Shown in pieces: positions 6,691 through 14,639 of a stretch of DNA of 64,000 nucleotides. Every line of letters starts with the position of its first letter. Positions within the stretch are counted from its first letter, which is position 1. Where the stretch lies: contig NZ_CP134867.1 of the NCBI RefSeq assembly GCF_031954525.1, positions 1,798,001-1,862,000 on the forward strand, in the 5' to 3' direction. Under the pieces are notes generated by a model. That model ran no database searches, had not been told where the DNA came from, and was given only the letters and a program-made list of their open reading frames with translations. A program made the translations under genes and the position numbers. The stretch comes from Dyella sp. BiH032. Lineage in GTDB: Bacteria; Pseudomonadota; Gammaproteobacteria; Xanthomonadales; Rhodanobacteraceae.

Positions 6691-8703
6691 ATGTCACCGA
6701 TTTCCGTATCCGATCTTCCCCGCGCGGTCCGGCGCCCCTCGCGCGGACTGCGCCGCCGGCTCGCCGCGGCGCTGATCGCTGTCCTCGGCGCCGGCTCGTC
6801 GCAGGCGGCCGACGACGCCTCGTTCGGCAACGGCGCCATCGCCGCCCGTTGGGCGTTCGCGGACGGCCGGCTGGACCATGTCGTGATCGACGACAAGATC
6901 AACCAGCGTCAGCTCGACGTCACTGCGCCCTTTGTGCTCACGCTCGCCGATGGCAGCAAACTGGCCACGTCCGACCTGCGCGCCACGGCGGCGCCCAAGA
7001 CGCTGGCGCTGAAAGCCAACCCGAAGGCCTCGCGCTTTGCCGAGCGGCTGAAAGGGCAGGCGCTGCAGGCGAGCTTCACCGATGCCGGCGGCCGTTTCCG
7101 CGTCGACTGGCAGCTGGTGCAGCGCGAAGGTTCGGATTATCTGCGCGAGATCGTCACCGTCACCGCGCTCAAGCAGGACGAGGCGATCAAGCGCGTCGAC
7201 CTGCTGCAGTCGAAAGTCGCCGATGCCGAGGTCGTGGGTACGGTCAGCGGGTCGCCGGTGGTGGCCGGACCCGACTACCTGGGCTTCGAGCATCCGCTTT
7301 CCAGCAGCCAGGTGCACGGTAGCAAGGTGAGCCTGTGGATCGATCGCGACCTCCCGTTGCGCAAGGGACAGTCGGTGACGTACTCGGCCGTCGCGGGCAC
7401 CACGCATGGCGACCAGCTGCGCCGCGACTTCGCCAGCTACCTCGAACGCGAACGCGCACGACCTTACGCGCCGTTCCTGCATTACAACTCCTGGTACGAC
7501 ATCGGCTACTTCACGCCGTACACCGAGACGCAGGCGCTGGATCGCATCCATGCTTTCGGCGAAGCGCTGAGCGTGAAGCGCCACGTGAAGCTCGACTCGT
7601 TCCTGTTCGACGACGGCTGGGACGACCGCAGCGGCAGCTGGCATTTCAGCAAGGACTTCCCGCGCGGCTTCCAGCCGTTGCGCGACGCGGCAGCGAAGTA
7701 CGGCGCCGCGCCCGGCATGTGGCTGTCGCCCTGGGGCGGCTACGGTCCGCCGAAGAAGGAACGCGCCGAGCGCGGTGCGCAGGCCGGCTACGAGATCATC
7801 GACGGCGGGCTGGCGCTCTCCGGACCGAAGTACTACCAGCGCTTCCATGACGCCGTGATGGAGCTGGTGACCAAGGACGGCGTCAACCAGTTCAAGTTCG
7901 ACGGCACCGGCAATGCCGACAAGGTGTTCCCCGGCAGCGTGTTCGACAGCGATTTCGGCGCGGCGATCCAGCTGATCGAAGACATCCGCGCGGCCAAGCC
8001 CTCGACCTTCATCAACCTCACCACCGGCACTACGGCCTCGCCGTTCTGGCTGCGCTACGCCGACTCGATCTGGCGCGACGGCGAAGACGACGACCTCACC
8101 GGCGTGGGCAGCAAGCGCGAGCGCTGGATCACCTATCGCGACCGCGAGACCTACCGCAACATCGTGGTGAAGGGGCCGCTGTTCCCGCTCAACTCGCTGA
8201 TGCTCCACGGCATCATCTACGCGAAGGAAAACCGCAACCTCAATGCCGATCCAGGCCACGACTTCGCCAACGAAGTGCGCTCGTACTTCGCCACCGGTAC
8301 GCAGCTGCAGGAGCTGTACGTCACGCCGGCGCTGCTGACCGAGGCCGATTGGGATCTGCTCGCCGAGGCGGCGCGCTGGGCGCGCGACAACGCGGAGGTG
8401 CTGCGCGATTCGCATTGGGTTGGCGGCGATCCCGGGCGGCTGGACGTCTACGGCTGGGCGGCCTGGTCGCCGAAGAAATCCATCGTCACCCTGCGCAACC
8501 CCGACGCGAAACCGCAATCCGCGGTGCTCGATCTGGCCCGCCAGCTCGAACTGCCGGCCGATGCCGCGCGCCGCTTCCAGGTGCGCGACGTCTGGAAGAC
8601 CGGCGGCGACAAGGTGCCAGCCTCGCTGGAGGCCGACCGCGCGACGACGGTGCAGCTCGCGCCCTTCGAGGTACTGACGCTGGAGCTCACGCCCACGCAT
8701 TGA
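6691..8703 (+). CDS. exported clan GH-D-like alpha-galactosidase/alpha-GalNAcase
   Basis: A 670-residue protein with a basic N-terminus and a signal sequence ending near SSQAAD (about 40), so exported. An N-terminal beta-sandwich (about 45-250) precedes a TIM barrel that begins HYNSWYDIGYF (about 268). Barrel features are DSFLFDDGWDD, MWLSPWGGYG, a candidate nucleophile Asp in QFKFDGTGN and a candidate acid/base Asp in IWRDGEDDD. This order is like the melibiase (GH36/GH27/GH31-related) group, where homologues remove terminal alpha-Gal or alpha-GalNAc. A beta-sandwich of about 100 residues closes the protein. It begins a plus-strand run of glycan-degrading genes after the kinase operon. Exact GH family and linkage are not certain. 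Confidence 0.75.
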   Translation: MSPISVSDLPRAVRRPSRGLRRRLAAALIAVLGAGSSQAADDASFGNGAIAARWAFADGRLDHVVIDDKINQRQLDVTAPFVLTLADGSKLATSDLRATAAPKTLALKANPKASRFAERLKGQALQASFTDAGGRFRVDWQLVQREGSDYLREIVTVTALKQDEAIKRVDLLQSKVADAEVVGTVSGSPVVAGPDYLGFEHPLSSSQVHGSKVSLWIDRDLPLRKGQSVTYSAVAGTTHGDQLRRDFASYLERERARPYAPFLHYNSWYDIGYFTPYTETQALDRIHAFGEALSVKRHVKLDSFLFDDGWDDRSGSWHFSKDFPRGFQPLRDAAAKYGAAPGMWLSPWGGYGPPKKERAERGAQAGYEIIDGGLALSGPKYYQRFHDAVMELVTKDGVNQFKFDGTGNADKVFPGSVFDSDFGAAIQLIEDIRAAKPSTFINLTTGTTASPFWLRYADSIWRDGEDDDLTGVGSKRERWITYRDRETYRNIVVKGPLFPLNSLMLHGIIYAKENRNLNADPGHDFANEVRSYFATGTQLQELYVTPALLTEADWDLLAEAARWARDNAEVLRDSHWVGGDPGRLDVYGWAAWSPKKSIVTLRNPDAKPQSAVLDLARQLELPADAARRFQVRDVWKTGGDKVPASLEADRATTVQLAPFEVLTLELTPTH

Positions 8704-8763
8704 GCGATCCGCCGGCCGCCGCGGGAGGCGCGCGGCCGGCATGCCAATCCCGGGGAGGGAAGC

Positions 8764-10242
8764 ATGACCACGTTCGAGCGCACGAGGCGCGGTCTGTTGA
8801 AAGCGGCGGCCCTGCTGCCGCTGGCCGGTTCGCTGGGCGGACTGGCGCGCGCGGCGGCGCAACCGTCGTCCAAGGCTGCGGCCGCGAGCTTCGCCATCAA
8901 GGCGGAGAGCGAAGGCCGGCTCGTCAGCGCATCGCTGGCGAGCCTCAGCTACGAGACCGGGCAGCTCGCCGATCCGGCGTTCTTCTCGGCCGGCAATCGT
9001 TCGCTGGTGGAGCTGTTGCGGCGGATGAACCCGCACGGCGTCCTTCGCATCGGCGGGAACACCAGCGACTTCACGGTGTGGAGCGAGTATCGCGGCGCGC
9101 TGCCCGAGCAGAAGCCGCGCAAGGGCGGGCCGCAGCAGCCGGTGGTGCTGCGACCGGAGGCTTTGCGCGAGCTGGCCGGATTCCTGCAAGCGACGGGTTG
9201 GCAACTGATCTTCGGGGTCAATCTGAAGATCGGTGTGCCGGCGATGGCGGTGGAACTCGCGAAGGCCGTGCGCGAAGCGGTCGGCGACGACTTGCTCGCG
9301 ATCCAGATCGGCAACGAGGCGAACAACTACGCGAAGGACTACGTGGCCTTCGACGCCATGTGGACGCCCTATGCCGACGCGCTGCGCGCCGCGGGTTTGC
9401 CGATCGGCGGGCCGGATACCGGCGCCAACTCCGACTGGGTCGCGGAGTACGCACGCAGACACGGCGAGGACAGCGTCTTCCTCAGCCGGCATTACTACCG
9501 CGATGCCGCACCGCGCGGCTCGATCGGCGACCTGCTCGGCGGCGATCCGGGCTGCATCGAAGACACCGAACGACTGATGGGCGTGGCTGACGCGGCCCAT
9601 CGGCCGTTGCGGCTGACGGAAGCGAACTCCTATTACTTCGGCGGCCGCGATGGCGTCAGCAACGTGTTCGCTGCGGCACTGTGGGGCGCGGATTTCATGC
9701 TGGCGCTCGCGCAGCTGGGCGTGGCCGGCATCCATTTCCATGGCGGCACGCTGGCGTCGGTCGAAGCGTCGCTGGGGCGCGAGGCCGCGGTGGCCGACAG
9801 CGCCACGGACATGGTCTCCCGCCGCGACGCCGTCAGCTCGCGCTACTCCGCCATCGCCGGCAACGTGGCGCTCGGTTTCCAGCCACGGCCGCTGTTCCAC
9901 GGCATCGAACTGGCGCAGCGCTTCGCCGGCGCACGCATGCTGCCGGGCCGCCTCGATGGCGGCGGCGCCAACCTGGGCGCCTACGCCGCGCGCCACGGCG
10001 ACACGGTGCAGTTGGCGCTGATCAACAAGGACATCTTGCGCGACGCGGAGGTCACCCTGCGCGGACTCGCCGGCCTGGGCAAGGCCAAGGTCATGCGATT
10101 GAGCGCGCCCGCGCTGGACAGCCGCACCGGCGTGCGCTTCGCCGAAGTCGCGGACAGCGTGCGCCCCGATGCCGCGGGCGAGGCACGCGTCGCCGTGCCG
10201 CGCGGTAGCGCCGCTTATCTGAGTTTCGACCGAGCAGTTTGA
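8764..10242 (+). CDS. GH79-like beta-glucuronidase/heparanase-type glycosidase
   Basis: A 492-residue exported enzyme with a twin-arginine-like leader (TRRGLLKAAALLPLAG). The TIM barrel includes LRIGGNTSDFTVW, the acid/base Glu in QIGNEANNY (about 185) and the nucleophile Glu in LTEANSYYFGG (about 286). A C-terminal beta-domain resembles the GH79 C-terminal domain (LALINKD, RGSAAYLSFD). GH79 enzymes remove beta-linked glucuronate or 4-O-methyl-glucuronate from arabinogalactan proteins or glycosaminoglycans. The start is fixed by GGGGAGGGAAGC directly upstream. It lies 60 bp after the GH-D-like gene and 98 bp before the TonB receptor. Substrate is inferred. Confidence 0.82.
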   Translation: MTTFERTRRGLLKAAALLPLAGSLGGLARAAAQPSSKAAAASFAIKAESEGRLVSASLASLSYETGQLADPAFFSAGNRSLVELLRRMNPHGVLRIGGNTSDFTVWSEYRGALPEQKPRKGGPQQPVVLRPEALRELAGFLQATGWQLIFGVNLKIGVPAMAVELAKAVREAVGDDLLAIQIGNEANNYAKDYVAFDAMWTPYADALRAAGLPIGGPDTGANSDWVAEYARRHGEDSVFLSRHYYRDAAPRGSIGDLLGGDPGCIEDTERLMGVADAAHRPLRLTEANSYYFGGRDGVSNVFAAALWGADFMLALAQLGVAGIHFHGGTLASVEASLGREAAVADSATDMVSRRDAVSSRYSAIAGNVALGFQPRPLFHGIELAQRFAGARMLPGRLDGGGANLGAYAARHGDTVQLALINKDILRDAEVTLRGLAGLGKAKVMRLSAPALDSRTGVRFAEVADSVRPDAAGEARVAVPRGSAAYLSFDRAV

Positions 10243-10340
10243 AAGGACGGCATGGACGCCGATGGCCACCGGCTGCGCGCCGGCGGCGGGGAAGGAGGGT
10301 GGTGAGTTTCATGGCCAAAACACGATTGGGGAGTGCCTAG

Positions 10341-13300
10341 ATGAACAAGCATGAGTGGTTGCGCCGAAGCAGGTTGAGCCTGCTGATCGCGCTGGGATTG
10401 TCCGGAGGCGCCGCGTACGCGCAGTCGACCACCGGCAGCATCGTCGGCCAGGTGCCGGCGGGCATGGGCGACACGGTGACGGTGCAGAGCGCCAATGGGC
10501 TGCAGCGCGACGTGGCGGTGGACGAGCGCGGCCGCTATGCCGCGAACCAGCTGCCGCTGGGCAACTACACGGTGACGCTCAAGCGCGGAGGCCAGGCGGT
10601 GCAGACGCGCGACAACGTGGCATTGCGCGTGGGCGCGTCGACGGAGGTTTCGTTCGCCGACGCTTCGGCGAAGAACCTGGAAGGCATCAGCGTGTCGGCC
10701 AATGCGTTGCCGGCGATCGACGTCACCAGCGTCGACTCGCGCACGGTGATCACCTCCGAGCAGCTGGCCAAGCTGCCACTGGGCTATTCGGCCGAGGCGG
10801 TGGCGCGACTCGCCCCGGGCGCGGTGAACAACGGCGGCGGCTTCACCAGCGCCACCGGCGGTTCGCTGGTGAGCTTCGGCGGTTCCGGTGCCAACGAGAA
10901 CGCGTACTACATCAACGGCTTCAATACGACCGATCCGTTGAAGTCGGAAGGCGGCCTGACGCTGCCCTATGGTTCGATCGACCAGGAAGAAGCCTTCACC
11001 GGCGGCTACAGCGCGCAGTACGGCCGTTCGGACGGCGGCGTGCTCAACATGGTCGGCAAGCGCGGCACCAACGAATGGCACTTCGGCGGGCGCGCGAGCT
11101 GGGAGCCGGCCTCGCTGCGTTCCTCGGCGAAGAACTTCTACTACGAGAACGGCCAACCCAATCCGCCGCTGCCGACCGGCACGCTGTATTCGCCGCGCGA
11201 GAAGAACGAATACTGGGTGACGACGTACGACGCCTATGTGGGCGGCCCGCTGATCAAGGACAAGCTGTTCGTGTTCGCCTCGGCGGAGATGTCCAAGCAG
11301 CAGGGCAGCTCGGTGGGCACGGTGACCAGCAGCTCGCCGTACCAGACCTACACGTACAAGATGCCCAAGTGGTACGCCAAGATCGATTGGAACATCAACG
11401 ACAGCAATATCGTCGAGCTGACTGGCGCCTCCAATAAGCGCTCCTACCAGGGCGACCTGTATCGCTACGATTTCCAGCAGATGGTGCCGGGCCGCTTCGT
11501 CGGCCACGCCAACAGCACCAAGAGCGGCGGCGACCTGTGGACCGGCAAGTACACCGGCTACCTCACCGACAGCCTCACGCTGACCGCGCAGTACGGCAAG
11601 ATGAAGACGCGGGCGTTCCAGCAGCCGGTGGGCTACGACCCGAATCTTACCTATGTGTCCGGCATCACTTCGCAGAATCCGGCCATCGTGGGCGGCCAGC
11701 CGCGCTTCAACAACCAGACGACTGTGTCGCTGTACGACCCCGACCGCGGCAATACGGTGACCAACCTGCGCCTGAGCCTGGAATACAAGCTGGGCGATCA
11801 CACGCTGACCGCGGGCATCGACAACCTCACCGCCGAAGCGCTGAACCAGGGCAGGGTGACCTCCGGCCCCGGCTACAGCTGGACCTACGGGCATTCGGAT
11901 CACCCGACCGCGCCGCTGGACCCGGGGCTGGGCGTGGGGCCGACCGCCGACTACGCCAACGGCGCCACCGGCTACTACGTGATGAAGAACGTCAACAGCC
12001 AGCTGGCGAACGTCAAGACCATCCAGCATGCGCAATACATCGAAGACAACTGGCAGTTCAACGATCGCCTGCTGCTGTCGCTGGGCATCCGCAACGATCA
12101 GTTCACCAACTACAACGCCGACGCGCAGCCGTACATCAAGCAGACCGCGCAGTGGGCGCCGCGCCTGGGCTTCGCCTGGGACGTCAATGGCGATGCCAGC
12201 TTCAAGGTGTTCGGCAACGTGGGCCGCTACTACCTGGCCTCGCCGCTGGAGCCGGCACTGAGCGCGGCGGGCGCGCAGACCAGCACGACGCAGTACTTCA
12301 CCTATAGCGGCATCAATCCGGATGGCACGCCCACCGGGCTCACGCAGATGTCGCCGCCGGTCTCGGCCAACAACAACTTCGGCGTGCTGCCTGACCCGAA
12401 GACAGTGACAGCGAAGGACCTCAAGTCCATGTATCAGGACGAGTACATCCTGGGCTTCACCAAGACGCTGGGCCAGGACTGGGTCTATGGCGCCAAGGCC
12501 ACGCGGCGCGTGCTGCGCAGCGCGATCGACGACTTCTGCGATGTCGACCTGATCACCGAGAAGGCGCAGGCGCTGGGCTACAACGTCAGCTCGCTCAACA
12601 GCTGCTATCTGATCAATGCGGGGCGCGCCAACACCTTCGTGGTGGTGGACGATGCGGGTCAGCATCATGACGTGAAGCTCAGCCGCGAGGAGCTCGGCTT
12701 CCCGCCGATGAAGCGCAAGTACTACGAGCTGGACCTGTTCCTGGAGCACCCGTTCGACGGCAAGTGGTACGGCAAGCTGGACTACGTGTTCTCGCGCAGC
12801 TACGGCAACACCGAAGGCTGGACGCAGACCAATGTGCAGTCCGACGGCCCGAGCGAATCGGCGGACTGGGACAACGCGCCGATCATGGTGTACAGCAACG
12901 GCGACCAGGGCAACGATCACCGCCATCAGCTGAAGCTGTGGGGCTATTACCAGATCACGCCGGAGTGGCTGGTGTCCGGCAACCTCTCGCTGATCTCGGG
13001 CGCGCCGAACGTGTGCCTGGGCCTGTTCCCCGGCGACAACCCGGATCCGTCCGGCTACGGCTCGTCCTACCACTTCTGCCGTGGGGTGCCGGTGACGCCG
13101 GGCAGCATCGGCCGGCTCCCGTGGCAGCGCCAGGTGGACCTGGGCGTGAAGTACACGCCGGACTTCGCCGCGCGCCGCCTGGGCCTGCACCTGGACGTGT
13201 TCAACGTGTTCAACAGCCAGCCGGTGGTGAACATCACGCCGAACCTGTATGCCAAATCGGACGGCACCTTGAACCCGCTCTACGGCACGCCCCGTGTGAT

Positions 13301-13346
13301 GCAGGCGCCGCGGTACGTGCGTCTCTCGGTGACGTACGACTATTGA
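10341..13346 (+). CDS. Oar-like TonB-dependent receptor
   Basis: A 1001-residue outer-membrane receptor. A signal peptide ends at AYAQ (about 28). It is followed by a carboxypeptidase-regulatory-like beta-sandwich (TTGSIVGQV to GGQAVQTRDNV), a plug domain (IDVTSVDSRTVITSEQLAKLP, about 130-250) and a large 22-strand barrel ending in the aromatic C-terminus SVTYDY. Such OmpA-related/Oar receptors import large ligands with TonB energy; no cognate inner-membrane transporter is in the window. It sits between two glycosidase genes, so its ligand is probably an oligosaccharide released by them. The ATG follows GGGGAG with good spacing. Confidence 0.9.
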   Translation: MNKHEWLRRSRLSLLIALGLSGGAAYAQSTTGSIVGQVPAGMGDTVTVQSANGLQRDVAVDERGRYAANQLPLGNYTVTLKRGGQAVQTRDNVALRVGASTEVSFADASAKNLEGISVSANALPAIDVTSVDSRTVITSEQLAKLPLGYSAEAVARLAPGAVNNGGGFTSATGGSLVSFGGSGANENAYYINGFNTTDPLKSEGGLTLPYGSIDQEEAFTGGYSAQYGRSDGGVLNMVGKRGTNEWHFGGRASWEPASLRSSAKNFYYENGQPNPPLPTGTLYSPREKNEYWVTTYDAYVGGPLIKDKLFVFASAEMSKQQGSSVGTVTSSSPYQTYTYKMPKWYAKIDWNINDSNIVELTGASNKRSYQGDLYRYDFQQMVPGRFVGHANSTKSGGDLWTGKYTGYLTDSLTLTAQYGKMKTRAFQQPVGYDPNLTYVSGITSQNPAIVGGQPRFNNQTTVSLYDPDRGNTVTNLRLSLEYKLGDHTLTAGIDNLTAEALNQGRVTSGPGYSWTYGHSDHPTAPLDPGLGVGPTADYANGATGYYVMKNVNSQLANVKTIQHAQYIEDNWQFNDRLLLSLGIRNDQFTNYNADAQPYIKQTAQWAPRLGFAWDVNGDASFKVFGNVGRYYLASPLEPALSAAGAQTSTTQYFTYSGINPDGTPTGLTQMSPPVSANNNFGVLPDPKTVTAKDLKSMYQDEYILGFTKTLGQDWVYGAKATRRVLRSAIDDFCDVDLITEKAQALGYNVSSLNSCYLINAGRANTFVVVDDAGQHHDVKLSREELGFPPMKRKYYELDLFLEHPFDGKWYGKLDYVFSRSYGNTEGWTQTNVQSDGPSESADWDNAPIMVYSNGDQGNDHRHQLKLWGYYQITPEWLVSGNLSLISGAPNVCLGLFPGDNPDPSGYGSSYHFCRGVPVTPGSIGRLPWQRQVDLGVKYTPDFAARRLGLHLDVFNVFNSQPVVNITPNLYAKSDGTLNPLYGTPRVMQAPRYVRLSVTYDY

Positions 13347-13400
13347 TGGAGCGCCCGCCGCCGGCACGGTGCCGGCGGCGGGCATGCGGGGAGGGGACCG

Positions 13401-14606
13401 ATGCATTACCGCAAGCTTTGCGCCGCGTTCGTGCGGAGCATGGTGCTGCTCGCCGCGGTTGCCGTCGCGGATGCGAAAAACGTTTCGCCGGCGGTGGATG
13501 ACGACGGCGCCAATGCGCCGTACAAGGTTTACGACGCCATGCCCGCCATCACCATGGGGCCGCTGCTGCTGGACATGGCCGAAGACTCGGTGGCGATCGA
13601 ATGGATGACCGACGCGCCGAGCGACGCGAAAGTCAGCTATGGCGAAGGGACGCTGGATCATGAAGCCGTGCCGCAGGTCGATGGCCTGCGGCCGGTGGGC
13701 ACGATGCATCGGGTGGTGCTGCGCGGCCTGCAGCCGGGCCGCACCTATCAGTACCGCATCGCCTCGCGCCGGGTAGTGGCGCTGAAGCCCTACTGGCCGG
13801 ACCGCGGCGGGACGGTCGTGAGCCCGACGTATGCCTTCACTACGTTCGATGCCGCGAAAAGCTCGGTGCGCTTCGCGACGATGACCGACACGCACGAGAA
13901 CGTCGAACGCGTACGCGCCTTGACGGCGCTGGCGCTGCGTCGGCCGGTGGATTTCGTCGTACATACTGGCGACGCCGTGCACTACGCCACCGGCGAGGAT
14001 CAGCTGAAGGACAAGTTTCTCGAACCCATCGCGACCGGTCTTCAGGGATGCACGCCGCTGCTTTATGCGCGTGGCAATCACGAATACCGCGGCGGGTTCG
14101 CCCGCTCGCTGGGCGGCTATCTGCACGCGCAGGAAGGCCGCTACTACTACACGCGCGACGCTGGCCCGGTGCACCTCGTGGTGGTCGATACGGGCGAGGA
14201 CAAGCCCGATGCGACCAACGTCTACGCGGGCCTCAACGATCTGCGGTCTTACCGCGCCGAGGAATATGCGTGGCTCGCCCGGGTGCTTGCCGAGGAGTCC
14301 AGGACGCGTACCGCGCCGTTCACCGTGGTCCTCGGCCACGATCCGGGGTGGGGATGGCTCGATGGCGCCAACGGCGAGTGGACCCGGCGCGCGAACGAAG
14401 CGAAGGTGGACCTGTTCATCGCCGGCCATCTGCACCGGCTGGAACGGGTGAACCCGGGCGAGCGCGGTAACGACTTCACCATCCTGGCGCTGGGCCAGGA
14501 CCAGATCGCGCGGGTGGAGGCGGACGAGCGGGAATTGAAAGTCACCGTACTGGATCGGGAAGGCCGCACGGTCGATGCTTTCGCCCTGAGGCGCAAGAAC
14601 AAGTAG
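13401..14606 (+). CDS. exported purple-acid-phosphatase-like metallophosphoesterase
   Basis: A 401-residue protein with a hydrophobic leader (VRSMVLLAAVAVADA), an N-terminal fibronectin-III-like domain (about 50-145, ending RTYQYRIASRRV) and a calcineurin-like phosphoesterase domain. Metal motifs appear in order: MTDTHE (DxH), HTGDAVHY, ARGNHEYRGG, LGHDPGWGW and IAGHLHRLE. Domain order matches bacterial purple acid phosphatase-like proteins. It would release phosphate from a periplasmic or extracellular substrate. Its place inside the glycosidase run hints that the target glycan carries phosphate or phosphodiester groups. GGGGAGGGG just upstream supports the start at 13401. Confidence 0.85.
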   Translation: MHYRKLCAAFVRSMVLLAAVAVADAKNVSPAVDDDGANAPYKVYDAMPAITMGPLLLDMAEDSVAIEWMTDAPSDAKVSYGEGTLDHEAVPQVDGLRPVGTMHRVVLRGLQPGRTYQYRIASRRVVALKPYWPDRGGTVVSPTYAFTTFDAAKSSVRFATMTDTHENVERVRALTALALRRPVDFVVHTGDAVHYATGEDQLKDKFLEPIATGLQGCTPLLYARGNHEYRGGFARSLGGYLHAQEGRYYYTRDAGPVHLVVVDTGEDKPDATNVYAGLNDLRSYRAEEYAWLARVLAEESRTRTAPFTVVLGHDPGWGWLDGANGEWTRRANEAKVDLFIAGHLHRLERVNPGERGNDFTILALGQDQIARVEADERELKVTVLDREGRTVDAFALRRKNK

Positions 14607-14639
14607 CCTCGCGGAGATCGCGACGGCGGAGGACAGACG

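Noticed and set aside
6694..10269. A 1191-codon minus-strand frame
   Set aside because: Antisense of the GH-D-like and GH79 genes, with low-complexity composition and no start context.
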